Made by a program: the position numbers and the translations under genes. A DNA stretch of 64,000 bases from Luscinia megarhynchos (Eukaryota; Chordata; Aves; Passeriformes; Turdidae), in NCBI GenBank assembly GCA_034336665.1, contig CM067591.1:3119884-3183883 (forward strand). The letters are read 5' to 3'. Under the pieces are notes generated by a model. That model was not told the DNA's origin. It worked only from the letters and a program-made list of their open reading frames with translations, and did not search any database. Shown one piece after another: positions 22,555 through 33,108 of this stretch (positions within the stretch are counted from its first letter, which is position 1; every line of letters begins with the position of its first letter).

Positions 22555-23530
22555 TCATTTTTTGGGTTTTTTTTTTGTTTTTTTGTTATTTTGGGTGGGG
22601 GGGTTGTTGTTTTTTGTGGGGTTTTTGGTGGTTTTTGGGGTGTTTTTTAATGTTGGGGTTTTTTTTCTTCACGTGGGATTATTTTTTCCTCCAGAACAAA
22701 GAAAAAGAGGTTGAAAAAAAAAAAATTAAAAAAAACACAAAGCAAAGTAAAACAAAACCCTCAGAGAGCACCAAACACTCCCCCTGGCACAAGATTCCCC
22801 CCAAAAAACCACAAAATCTTTCAAGATCCCCCCAAAAACCCCCCAAAAAACCCCAAAATCTTCCTGGGGGGGTGATGGATGTGAGGGGTGGGGGGAAACC
22901 AGAGGGGTCAGGAATTGTTGGGAATTGGGAATTCAAATCTCCCATTGATGAGTCAAGTGAGCTGGGTTTGGCTGAGTTGTTTTATTTTATTTTTTTCTTT
23001 AAGGCCTAAAATTTTCCCTGATGTGTCAAGAGCAGCACCAGAAAAAAACAAATCACACACACAAAAAAAAAAGAAAATACAAAAAAAACCCCAACGAGCT
23101 GGAGGAGTCACTGAAACCACTTTGGTGCCTCGTGACCTTTCCATGAGAAGTTTGGATCAACATCCTTCCGAAAAAAAAAGACAAAAAAAAAAAAAACCCA
23201 AAAAGCACTGGCTGAAAGAACAAATTGAAATGTTTGAGGGCAAAGCCACAAAAGGCTCCAAATGTGGGGACAAAACCCCCCTCGGGGCGTGGGGCTGCTG
23301 CTCCTTCCTGCACTTCAAAGCTCATTGTGTTCCTGCCCTGGGATCCCCCTCCCCGGCCAGAACCCTCTCCTGGCCAAATTCAGTTCTGTTGGATTCTCTC
23401 TTTTGAAAGGAAAACAATAAAATAATGTTTAAAAAAAAAAAAAGGGAAGAAAAAAAGAGAATTAATGAAGGAATAAAGGCCAGGCTGCAGCTGGAGCTGG
23501 TGGCAGCTCCCCGGATCTGGCCCCAGTCCC
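22555..23530. other. G/T-rich then A-rich low-complexity region
   Basis: TTTTGGGG-rich DNA (22555-22680) passes into A-rich DNA with CCCCAAAAAACC motifs (22700-22870) and further A runs (23040-23200, 23430-23460), with unique islands between. No supported gene. Confidence 0.55.
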
Positions 23531-23746
23531 GTCCTGGGGGTGCTGCTCTTCCTCCTCCTCTTCCTCCTCCTCTTCCTCCTCCTCCTCTTCCTCTTCCTCT
23601 TCCTTCTGTTCCCCTTCCCTTCTTCTTCCATTTCCTGTTCCTCTTCTTTTTCCTGTTCTCCTTCCCTTCTTCTTCCTGTTCCCCTTCCTCTTCAAATTCT
23701 TGCTCATCTTCCTCTTCCCCCTTCCTCACCTTTTTTTTCATGTTTT
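23531..23746. repeat. polypyrimidine tract (CTTCCTCCTCCTCTT)
   Basis: Almost pure C/T on the plus strand, leading into the pentanucleotide array. Confidence 0.9.
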
Positions 23747-24033
23747 CCCTTCCCTTCCCTTCCCTTCCCTTCCCTTCCCTTCCCTTCCCTTCCCTTCCCT
23801 TCCCTTCCCTTCCCTTCCCTTCCCTTCCCTTCCCTTCCCTTCCCTTCCCTTCCTTCCCTTCCCTTCCCTTCCCTTCCCTTCCCTTCCCTTCCCCTTCCCT
23901 TCCCTTCCCTTCCCTTCCTTCCCTTCCCTTCCCTTCCCTTCCCTTCCTTCCCTTCCCTTCCCTTCCCTTCCCTTCCCTTCCCTTCCCTTCCCTTCCCCTT
24001 CCCTTCCCTTCCCTTCCCTTCCCTTCCCTTCCC
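23747..24033. repeat. (CCCTT)n pentanucleotide array
   Basis: About 57 CCCTT units with a few single-base slips. Confidence 0.97.
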
Positions 24034-24272
24034 AAAACTTCCCAAACTTCCCTTCCCTTCCCAAAACTTCCCAAAACTTCCCAAAACTTCCCAAAACTTC
24101 CCAAAACTTCCCAAAACTTCCCAAAACTTCCCTTCCCAAAACCTCCCTTCCCTTCCCAAAACTTCCCTTCCCTTCCCAAAACTTCCCTTCCCAAAACTTC
24201 CCAAAACTTCCCAAAACTTCCCTTCCCAAAACTTCCCTTCCCAAAACTTCCCTTCCCAAAACTTCCTTCCCT
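24034..24272. repeat. CTTCCCAAAA decamer array
   Basis: About twenty CTTCCCAAAA units, some with an extra CTTCC, continuous with the preceding array. Confidence 0.95.
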
Positions 24273-24421
24273 GGAATTTGGAGATGGCTGAGGGTGACGA
24301 GAGCCTTTGGGATGCCGGGAATGGAGGCAGGAGGGATGGACCTGGATCTGACAGGACCTGATGGGACGGAGGGGATGGACTTGATGGACAGATGGACAGA
24401 TGGGTTAAAGAATGGATGAAG

Positions 24422-24580
24422 TGATGGATGGATGGATGGATGGATGGATGGATGGATGGATGGATGGATGGATGGATGGATGGATGGATGATGGATGGAT
24501 GGATGGATGGATGGATGGATGGATGGATGGATGGATGGATGGATGGATGGATGGATGGATGGATGGATGGACGGACGGAT
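24422..24580. repeat. (GGAT)n tetranucleotide array
   Basis: About 37 GGAT units with one GATGAT break near 24488. Confidence 0.97.
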
Positions 24581-24599
24581 GGACAAACAGACACAACCT

Positions 24600-25130
24600 C
24601 AAGCTCCTTTTGACTGGAGCCTTTCCTCCCTCGGTCGCTCCTTCCTCTGCATTTGGCACCTCCCGCCCTCTCCTCGCAGCCCCTGCGGCCCCACACCCCA
24701 CCTGCCTCCCTCGCAGGTGAAAACCTCCTCCCCCACCCAAACGAATCTTTGTGGGGCCAACCGGGACGAAAAATAATTTTTTAAAAAAAGTCCCAAACCC
24801 AGCGCTGGGCTCGCTTGGCACCGGGAGCGTCCCCGCGACATCCGGGCTGCAGCCGGAGCATCTGCGCCGGAGGGCTCGGGGTGCGCTGCGGACGGAGAGG
24901 AAATCTGGAACCCATAAGCTCCAGAGCGTTCCCTGCGTTGGGCTGAGCCCGGTCCGCCCCCGCTCGCTCGCCCTATCAGCAGGAGCCCTTCCCAAAACCA
25001 TCCCAGCGCCTCCTCGCCGCTGGCCCAGAGGAGAAGCCGAGGAGCTCCTTGGAGGCTCAGCGGGGCTTTGGGGCGCTCCTCGGGGAGCCCCGAGGGGCCC
25101 GGCTCCTCCTCAGCGCCGAGCGCCCGGGAG
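24600..25130 (+). promoter_or_regulatory. TWIST3 5' flank and probable 5'UTR
   Basis: CpG-rich unique DNA lies directly upstream of the TWIST-family start. An A/T-rich block (AAAAATAATTTTTT near 24770) is the only TATA-like element seen. The transcription start was not located. Confidence 0.45.
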
Positions 25131-25607
25131 ATGAAGGAGGAAAACCTTTCCCCGCCTTCCCCGGCGGGCAGCGCGGCCACCAGCGAGGACGAGGCCGAGC
25201 GGCTGCCCAAAAAATCCGGCCGCAAGCGCGGAGGGCAGACGCCCGGAGGAGCCGCCTCGCCGCAGGGCAAGCGCAGCCGGAGCTGCCCGGCCCCGCAGCC
25301 CCCCGAGGACGCGCACGCCCAGCGCGTCATCGCCAACGTGCGGGAGCGCCAGCGCACCCAGTCCCTCAACGACGCCTTCGCCGAGCTGCGCAAAATCATC
25401 CCCACGCTGCCCTCGGACAAGCTGAGCAAGATCCAGACCCTCAAACTGGCCGCCCGCTACATCGATTTCCTGTGCCAGGTGCTGCAGAGCGACCAGCTGG
25501 ACCACAAGGTCGCCAGCAGCTGCAATTTCCTCGCCCACGAGAGGCTCAGCTACGCCTTCTCCGTGTGGAGGATGGAGGGCGCCTGGTCCATGTCGGCGTC
25601 GCACTGA
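25131..25607 (+). CDS. TWIST3: TWIST-family bHLH repressor, probably TWIST3
   Basis: A complete 158-residue, unbroken single-exon protein. TWIST factors bind E-boxes as homo- or E-protein heterodimers in mesoderm and neural-crest mesenchyme. The Met at 25131 was chosen over an upstream in-frame Met (25068) because the N-terminus ([23 protein letters not shown]) lines up with TWIST2 from here. Residues 26-33 are a basic KKSGRKRG nuclear signal. The bHLH spans about 64-119, with [20 protein letters not shown] and [20 protein letters not shown]. The C-terminal WR/Twist box ([20 protein letters not shown]) is intact at 136-155. Differences from TWIST1 and TWIST2 include Cys for Tyr in DFLCQVLQ and the linker [21 protein letters not shown]1 and TWIST2 lie beside HDAC9 and HDAC4. 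This copy sits in the 12q13-like neighbourhood of NEUROD4 and NCKAP1L, a paralogous region that in human also holds HDAC7. That supports TWIST3; a divergent TWIST2 is the alternative. Confidence 0.88.
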   Translation: MKEENLSPPSPAGSAATSEDEAERLPKKSGRKRGGQTPGGAASPQGKRSRSCPAPQPPEDAHAQRVIANVRERQRTQSLNDAFAELRKIIPTLPSDKLSKIQTLKLAARYIDFLCQVLQSDQLDHKVASSCNFLAHERLSYAFSVWRMEGAWSMSASH

Positions 25608-25782
25608 GCTGGGTACGTGTGGTTGTGTCACCCCCGTGTCCCCTCCGTGTCCCCTCCGTGTCCCCGCGGCCTCCGGGCGTGTCCCGGCTCGCTGCTGGCG
25701 CTCCAGGGATGGGGCATTTGTCCCGGAGAGGGAGGAGATGGCGATTCCCGAATTGCCCTGGGGTCACTGATCACGAAACAGG
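25608..25782 (+). promoter_or_regulatory. TWIST3 3'UTR with candidate splice donor
   Basis: GGTACGTG at 25612-25619, five bases after the stop codon, resembles a splice donor. TWIST1 and TWIST2 carry an intron just after the stop, so this is probably the conserved 3'UTR intron start. The downstream untranslated exon was not identified. Confidence 0.5.
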
Positions 25783-26155
25783 AAAGGTTTAAAGGGGGTT
25801 AGAAATCTGATTTAGTCCCAAACCTCTGGAGGGACTGATCCCCGAACCAGGAAGGTTTTAAAGGGGGTTTAAAATCTGATTTATTCCCAAACCTCTGGAG
25901 CGACTAGGGGAAAGGTTGAAAAAGGGGTTTAAAAATCTGATTTAGTCCCAAACCTCTGGAGGGACTGATCCCCGAACCAGAAAGGTTTTAAAGGGGGTTT
26001 TAAAATCTGATTTATTCCCAAACCTCTGGAGCGACTAGGGGAAAGGTTGAAAAAGGGGTTTAAAAATCTGATTTAGTCCCAAACCTCTGGAGGGACTGAT
26101 CCTCGAACTGAGAAGGTTTAAAAGGAGAGTTAAAAATCTGATTTATTCCCAAACC
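25783..26155. repeat. about 62-bp tandem repeat in alternating A/B pairs
   Basis: Six units contain AAATCTGATTTAGTCCCAAA or its TTATTCCC variant, alternating between GGGACTGATCCCCGAACCAG and GCGACTAGGGG endings. The true period is therefore about 123 bases. The array lies just downstream of TWIST3. Confidence 0.93.
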
Positions 26156-27539
26156 TGTCCCGGCCTTGCTGAGGCTGCCGAGGTGTCAAACCCGCCCTGC
26201 CCCGGGGCGGCCGCGTGTCCTGTTCCTGTCCCCGAGCAGCGCAGGCAGGACGGGATCCGTGATCCTGCGGGAATGCTGCTCTGCCGGACCCAGCTCCATC
26301 CCTCGGGATGCTGAGACGGGAATAACCCAATTTTCAGACTTTTAGGGCTGGGAGGAATCGGGAACGGGAAGAGCGAGGTCGGCGAGGCGCCGGCACTTCC
26401 CGCAGAGCAGCAGCAGAAAATTCCCGAGGACATTCCCTGGGGAGCCCCGCTGTCCCCCGGCTCCTCCTGCCTCTCCTTGGGGACCCAACAGCCCCAAATT
26501 CGGGGCCGTGGAGCTGCCAGCGCTGGCTCGGGGTGCTGAGCACTCCCAGGGGATTTTTTAAAAGATATTTAAACTCCCTTTCCCAGCCAGATCCCCCCAA
26601 CCAGCAGGAAATCTGGAAATCCACGTATAGATACCAATTTTTGGGGACAAATCCTGTTGTTTCAGACATTAAATCCTGTCCTTGTCCTTCAGTGGGTGAC
26701 ACCGGTGTCACCTCCCCTCGGGTGGCCCCTTCTCCTCACTTTGGGATGCCCCAAAATCCTCCAGGACCTGTCGGGATTCTGAACCCCCCGTGCTCCCCCC
26801 GGACCCCCCACCCTCTTCTGGGCTCCCCCTTTTGGGGTCGGATTCTCCAGTTTTGGGGGGGTTGGGGGGTGAATTGCCGAATTCTGACTAAAATCTCTTC
26901 GCCCTGGGGATGTGGGCGAGGCTGAGCCCACTCCCCCAGCACCCCCAGACCCGTTTTTGCTCCTGACGCCGCTCCGGAGCTGTCACCGTCTCCCAGAGCT
27001 GTTTTTGGCAGGAGCTGCTCTCCCGTGATGAACAGAGGGATAAAAAATCCCGCAGTCACTTTGGAGAGCTCCCGGCATCATCAATCCCCTAAAAACTGAT
27101 CCCGAGCGGCTCCATCCTCCAGCTGGGGAGGGAATCCCCCTCCCGGGGCCACCCCGCGGCGTTCTGGGGTCCCCCTGAACAATCCCAGCCGGGCAGGGGG
27201 GCAGAGGGAGGGGAATTCTCCCGGCAAAACCCCAAAACCGGGCGAGAGCCGCGGGGGGAAGCGGTGCCGGGCTGGGAGGGCTCCGAAGGAACGAACCCGG
27301 CTGGGATTTCCTGGCGAAAAGCAGCCCCTGGATAACGAATCCTTGGAATCCATCGAAAATCGAGGCCGGAGATGCACCCGGTGGGATTTTGGGGGATTTT
27401 GGGACCGTTTCGAGAACTCTGAGGGGGTTTGGACTCTTTTAGGGGGGCGCGGAGAGGGCGGGGAAGGGACGATGGAAATGTTGGGGTGCCCAAAACGACC
27501 CCAAATAAAACCCAGGGCGAATTCCCAGGGTTCAATCCT
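26156..27539. other. unique non-coding stretch downstream of TWIST3
   Basis: Repeat-poor DNA of mixed composition. Several open frames exist but none resembles a known protein. Confidence 0.5.
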
Positions 27540-28060
27540 CGCGTTTCCTACGGAAACGGCGACGGTGAAACGATTAAATATCCAAGTGGGGGGCTGGAAT
27601 AGCGAGGTGTGGATGTCAGCCAGGAGACAAAGAGAGATGGGAGCCCTCAGGCGAGAGAAATCACCTTTGAAGCCGCCCCCAGCTCAGCTTCTCTCGGCGG
27701 AATCTTGAGCGCATTAAAATGGTTTCTTTCCCTGCTGGAGGAGAAAATGCGGGCTGGGAGTGCCGGGGGGAGAGGCTGAGGGCTGATGTTCCTCGCCCTT
27801 CATTTGTCTCGCTGGATTTATCGCCCCTCTCGCGTTGCCCTCACTTAATTGTGTCTCCTGAAAGACCTTGGATAAATCTTCCCTTTGGGAATTGCTGCTC
27901 TCGCCTGGAATCGGCTTTGTCTGGCGGCTGCTCCATTTGCTTTTTATTTATAAACACCCCTGGCTGCTCCGGGGCACTGCAACAGCTCCCATCCCTATTC
28001 TTTATTTATTCTTTATTCCCTATTTCCTATTTTCCTGCTCGGAAAATCCATCTCGAGCTG
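27540..28060. promoter_or_regulatory. candidate conserved non-coding element downstream of TWIST3
   Basis: A balanced-composition, repeat-free block in an otherwise extreme region. Motifs include TCACCTTTGAAG (TCF/LEF-like, 27661-27672), TCACTTAATTGTG (NKX/homeodomain-like, 27841-27853), GATTAAATATCC and GCATTAAAATGG. Enhancer function is inferred from motif content only. Confidence 0.35.
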
Positions 28061-28704
28061 TTTTAAAACCTCGCAGATCGCTCCGCAGGCAGGCAGGAAA
28101 GCAGGGACCCCCCCGCACCCCAAATAAATCCCTTAAAAGGGGATCCAGCCCCTGGTTAAACTGGTCAGGCTGGTCCTGGACCCAAATCTGGGGGCTGGCT
28201 TCTCAGGAGAGGTGAGGAGCTGCCGAAAAATCCCAATTTCGGCAATCCCAAATTTTGGAAAATCTGTTTCTAGTTGATTTTCTCCTGGAACAGAGCAGGT
28301 TTGGAAGCCGGAGGGTTCCCCAAAATCTGCTTTTCCTGCAGTTTTCGCTCGGGATGGACGGGGAGATGTTGGAGGGGAAGGTGAGGGGGGTGGGACATTC
28401 CCCAAAATCCCGAGCTGCTCGCAGGGAATTGTCACAGGCGCGACCAGAGCGGCTGGATTCATTTCTCCATCAAAAAACCTTCCACATTTTTAATTAAAAA
28501 GAGAAAAAAAACCACCCAGGGGGACAGAGCCGCTCTCCATGGCAGAGTCCCCGCGCTGCTCAGGATTAGTTAAAATTAATCCAGACATAAAATCACAGAT
28601 CCCACCCTCGGGAATGTGGAAATATCGGAAATATCTCCGGGTTTATGGCCCCTGCAAGGAGCCGGAGCTCGCTGGAGCTGCCGGCAGCGCGTCTGGAGCC
28701 AGCT
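28061..28704. other. unique non-coding stretch
   Basis: Ordinary unique DNA without recognised features. Confidence 0.45.
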
Positions 28705-28758
28705 CGTTTTTCATCCTCGTTTTTCACCCTCGTTTTTCATCCTCGTTTTTCACCCCGG
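28705..28758. repeat. 16-bp tandem repeat CATCCTCGTTTTTCAC
   Basis: Three and a half units alternate CATCCTCG and CACCCTCG. Confidence 0.9.
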
Positions 28759-28879
28759 CTGTCAGGGGAGGCTCCGGAGCTGCGGGAGCGCCGAGCCCGG
28801 CTCCGATTCCCGGCGCTGGGCTGGACAAAGGCGGGGACGGGCTCGGGAAGCTCCGGGAGCTTCTCCATCCCAAATGCTG

Positions 28880-29770
28880 CCGGCGCGGAGGCTCCCGCAG
28901 CCCTCGGGCAAACCCGAAACCCCCCGGGAGGTTTTTTTTGGGTTTTTTTGGGGGGGTTAAACCTGGTCCAAACCCTTCCAAAGCTCCCGCAGCTCTCGGG
29001 CAAACCCCGAAACCCCCCGTGAGGTTTTTTTTGTTTTTTGGGGGGGGTTAAACCTCGTCCAAACCCTCCCGAGGCTCCCGCAGCCCTCGAGCAAACCCCG
29101 AAATCCCCCCGTGAGGGTTTTTGGGTTTTTTGGGGGGGGTTAAACCTCGTCCAAACCCTTCCAAAGCCCCCCGCAGCCCTCGGGCAAACCCTGAAATCCC
29201 CCGTGAGGTTTTTTTGGGGGTTTTTGGGGGGTTAAACCTCGTCCAAACCCTCCCGAGGCTCCAGCAACCCTCGGGCAAACCCTGAAATCCCCCCTGAAGT
29301 TTTTTGGGGGTTTTTGGGGGTTAAACCTCGTCCAAACCCTTCCAAAGCTCCCGCAGCCCTCGGGCAAACCCCGAAATCCCCCCGGGAGGTTTTTGTGGGT
29401 TTTTGGGGGTTTTTTTTGTTTTGTTTTTTGTTTTTTTTGGGGGGTTTTTTTTGTTTGTTTTTTGTTTGTTTGTTTTTTTGCTTGTTTGTTTGTTTTTGTT
29501 TTTGTTTTGTTTTTTTGGTTTTTTGGGGGTCAAACCTCATCCAAACTCTCCCGAAGCTCCCTCGGGTAAGCCCTGAAATCCCCCGTGAGGGTTTTTTGGG
29601 TTTTTTTTTTCTGTTTTTTGGGGGGCTAAACCTCGCCCAAACCCTTCTGAAGCTCCCGCAGTCTTCGGGCAGCCCTGAAATTCCCCGTGAGGTTTTTTTT
29701 TTTTTGTTGTTTTTTTGGTGTCAAATCTCATCCAAACCCTCCCGAGGCTCCCGCAGCCCTCGGGCAGCCC
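28880..29770. repeat. about 92-bp minisatellite, nine copies
   Basis: Each unit has GCTCCCGCAGCCCTCGGGCA, AACCCCGAAATCCCCC, a T/G tract and GGTTAAACCTCGTCCAAACC. The T/G tract expands strongly in the copy at 29395-29530. Confidence 0.93.
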
Positions 29771-29909
29771 TGAGACGCTTCCGCTTTTGGGGGATTTTTC
29801 CCTCTGTCCCCCAACCCCCGGAATTCCTGCAGGATTTATTTGATTTATCCCTCCCCAGGCTCCTCTCCAGAGAGGGAGGGGTTCAGTGAAGAGGAAACAA
29901 AGACAGACG

Positions 29910-30015
29910 AGAAAGAATAAACCAGGAATAAACCGGGAATAAACCTGGAATAAACCGGGAATAAACTTGAAATAAACCGGGAATAAAGCTGGAATAAACC
30001 GGGAATAAACCTGGG
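29910..30015. repeat. 11-bp repeat AATAAACCGGG
   Basis: About nine AATAAACCGGG / AATAAACCTGG units. Confidence 0.92.
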
Positions 30016-30039
30016 AAATTCCTGGATTTTGGTGTTTTT

Positions 30040-31085
30040 AATCCTCGGTTTCTGGTTTGGGGACATTTCTGGATTTTGGGTTTTTAATCCCCAGGCTCGG
30101 GTTTGGGGACATTTCTGGATTTTGGGTTTTTAATCCCCAGGTTCTGGTTTGGGGACATTTCTGAATTTTGGTGTTTTTAATCCTCAGGCTCCGGTTTGGG
30201 GACATTTCTGGATTTTGGTGTTTTTAATCCCCAGGTTCTGGTTTGGGGACATTTCTGGATTTTGGTGGTTTTGATCCCCAGGTTCTGGTTTGGGGACATT
30301 TCTGGATTTTGGGTGTTCAATCCCCAGGTTGTGGTTTGGGGACATTTCTGGATTTTGGTGTTTTTAATCCCCAGGTTCTGGTTTGGGGACATTTCTGGAT
30401 TTTGATGTTTTTAATCCCCAGGTTGTGGTTTGGGGACATTTCTGGATTTTGGGTTTTTAATCCCCAGGTTCTGGTTTGGGGACATTTCTGGATTTTGGGT
30501 TTTTAATCCCCAGGTTCTGGTTTGGGGACATTTCTGGATTTTGGGTTTTAATCCCCAGGTTCTGGTTTGGGGACATTTCTGGATTTTGGGTTTTAATCCC
30601 CAGGCTCGGGTTTGGGGACATTTCTGATTTTGGTGTTTTAATCCCCAGGTTCTGGTCTGGGGACATTTCTGATTTTGGTGTTTTTAATCCCCAGGTTCTG
30701 ATTTGGGGACATTTCTGGATTTTGGGTTTTTAATCCCCAGGTTCTGGTTTGGGGACATTTCTGGATTTTGATGTTTTTAATCCCCCAGGTTGTGGTTTGG
30801 GGACATTTCTGGATTTTGGGTTTTTAATCCCCAGGTTCTGGTTTGGGGACATTTCTGGATTTTGATGTTTTAATCCCCAGGTTGTGGTTTGGGGACATTT
30901 CTGGATTTTGATGTTTTTAATCCCCAGGTTGTGGTTTGGGGACATTTCTGGATTTTGGGTTTTTAATCCCCAGGTTCTGGTTTGGGGACATTTCTGGATT
31001 TTGGGTTTTTAATCCCCAGGTTCTGGTTTGGGGACATTTCTGGATTTTGGGTTTTTAATCCACAGGCTCGGGTTTGGGGATTTCC
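30040..31085. repeat. about 47-bp minisatellite, 22 copies
   Basis: Units read GGTTTGGGGACATTTCTGGA, TTTTGGGTTTTTAATCCCCA, GGTTCT, with lengths from 44 to 48 bases. Confidence 0.95.
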
Positions 31086-31198
31086 TGGTGCTTCCTCCAG
31101 GGAAATCCAGGAAAGTGAAGCTCAGAGGCTCATCCAGGGATGGATTTTTAGGATTTTGGGAAGCTGAGCCCAACCTGACCCCTCTGTCTCCCTCCAGG

Positions 31199-31403
31199 TC
31201 TCCACCTCCATGGAAGCAGCTCCAGCACCCGAAAAAACCCAGGAGCCTCCCTGGAGAAAGGAGGGAACGGCCCCAAACCCTCCACGAGCCCCAAAAACTT
31301 TGGGAAACTTTAGGGAGCCGCAGCAGGAGCGGCTTTGGGCTGGTTCAGGCTCTGCTGGAGGAACTCAGGGCTGAATTTGTTAAAATTTCTCCCGGGCTCG
31401 CAG
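31199..31403 (+). other. possible internal exon of an unidentified gene
   Basis: Unique DNA is bounded by a good acceptor (GTCTCCCTCCAG ending at 31198) and a strong donor (GCAG then GTAAGGAAC, GT at 31404). One frame ends GLVQALLEELRAEFVKISPG, which has normal protein composition, but the same frame elsewhere is not persuasive and I recognise no family. Human TESPA1 lies between NCKAP1L and NEUROD4, but no similarity to it is apparent. Confidence 0.25.
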
Positions 31404-31574
31404 GTAAGGAACGATCCTGGTTTGAGCCAAGTCCTCCCTGGAGCTGCCCTGAGCTGGGAGGGGGCGGGAAATTCCTGTGGGATGAGGGGAAGGGGAAGGG
31501 CTGGAGCCCCACAAGGACCTCGGGGGTTCCTGAGCTGGATCCCGCTGCAGAGGTGCTGCATTGCTGGGATGGGG
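31404..31574. other. unique spacer
   Basis: Unique DNA between the possible exon and the next array. Confidence 0.4.
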
Positions 31575-32800
31575 AGACTGAGATCCCAGGGACTGTGATC
31601 CTGAAACCCCAGGGATGTGATCCCAGGGATTGAGATCCTGAAACCCCAGGGATGTGATCCCACAAATTGTGATCCTGAAACCCCATGGATGTGATCCCAT
31701 GGATTGAGATCCTTAAACCCCAGGGATGTGACCCTACAGATTGTGATTCTGAAACCCCAGGGATGTGATCCCATGGATTGTGGTGATCCCATTGATTGTG
31801 GTGATCCCATGGATTGTGATCCTGAAACCCCAGGGATGTGATCCCACAGATTATGATTCTGAAACCCCATGGATGTGATCCCAGGGATTGTGGTGATCCC
31901 ATGGATTGAGATCCTGAAACCCCAGGGATGTGTTCCTACAGATTGAGGTGATCCCATGGATTGTGATCCCACAGATTGTGGTGATCCCATGGATTGAGAT
32001 CCTGAAACCCCAGGGATGTGATCCCACAGATTGTGATCCTGAAACCCCAGGGATGTGATCCCAGGGATTGTAATCCCATGGATTGTGGTGATCCCATGGA
32101 CTGAGGTCCTGAGACCCCAAGAATGTGATCCCATGGATTGTGATCCCACAGATTGTGGTGATCCCATGGATTGTGATCCTGAGTTCCCATGGATGTGATC
32201 CCATGGATTGAGATCCTGAGATCCCAGGGCTGTGATCCCACAGATTATGATTCTGAAACCCCAAGAATGTGATCCCATGGATTGTGATCCCACAGATTGT
32301 GGTGATCCCATGGATTGAGATCCTGAAACCCCAGGGATGTGTTCCTACAGATTGAGGTGATCCCATGGATTGTGATCCCACAGATTGTGGTGATCCCATG
32401 GACTGAGGTCCTGAGACCCCATGGATGTGATCCCATGGATTGAGGTCCTGAGATCCCAGGGCTGTGATCCCACAGATTGTGATCCTGAGATCCCATGGAT
32501 GTGATCCCACAGATTGTGGTGATCCCATGGATGTGATCCTGAAATTTTGTGGATGTGATTCCATGGACTGAGATCCTGAAATCCCATGGATGTGATCCCA
32601 TGGATTGAGATCCTGAAATTCTGTGGATGTGATTCCATGAATTGTGGTGATCCCATGGATTGAGATCCCACGGATTGTGGTCCTGAAATCCCATGGATGT
32701 GATCCCATGGATGTGATCCCATGGATTGTGGTGATCCCTTGGATTTTGGTGTTCCCATGGATGTGATCCCACGGATTTTGGTGATCCCACAGATTTTTTT
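31575..32800. repeat. minisatellite GATCCTGAAACCCCAGGGAT
   Basis: Interleaved 16-36 base units: GATCCCATGGATTGTG, GATCCCACAGATTGTGGT and GATCCTGAAACCCCAGGGAT. Confidence 0.95.
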
Positions 32801-33108
32801 CCCATGAATTTTGGTGATCCCACAGATTTTGTTCCCATGAATTTTGGAGATCCCACGGATTTTGGTGATCCCACAGATTTTGTTCCCATGGATTTTGGAG
32901 ATCCCACGGATTTTGGTGATCCCACAGATTTTGTTCCCATGGATTTTGGTGATCCCACAGATTTTGTTCCCATGGATTTTGGAGATCCCACGGTTTTTGG
33001 TGATCCCACAGATTTTTTTCCCATGGATTTTGGTGATCCCACAGATTTTGTTCCCACGGATTTTGGTGATCCCACAGATTTTGTTCCCATGGATTTTGGG
33101 GATCCCAC
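32801..33108. repeat. about 34-bp repeat GTTCCCATGGATTTTGGTGA
   Basis: Nine or more units alternate GTTCCCATGGATTTTGG and GATCCCACAGATTTT. A clean derivative of the preceding array. Confidence 0.95.

Noticed and set aside
24599..25631. Minus-strand frames of 173-281 codons opposite TWIST3
   Set aside because: They are antisense shadows of the GC-rich TWIST3 exon and its 5' flank, without homology.
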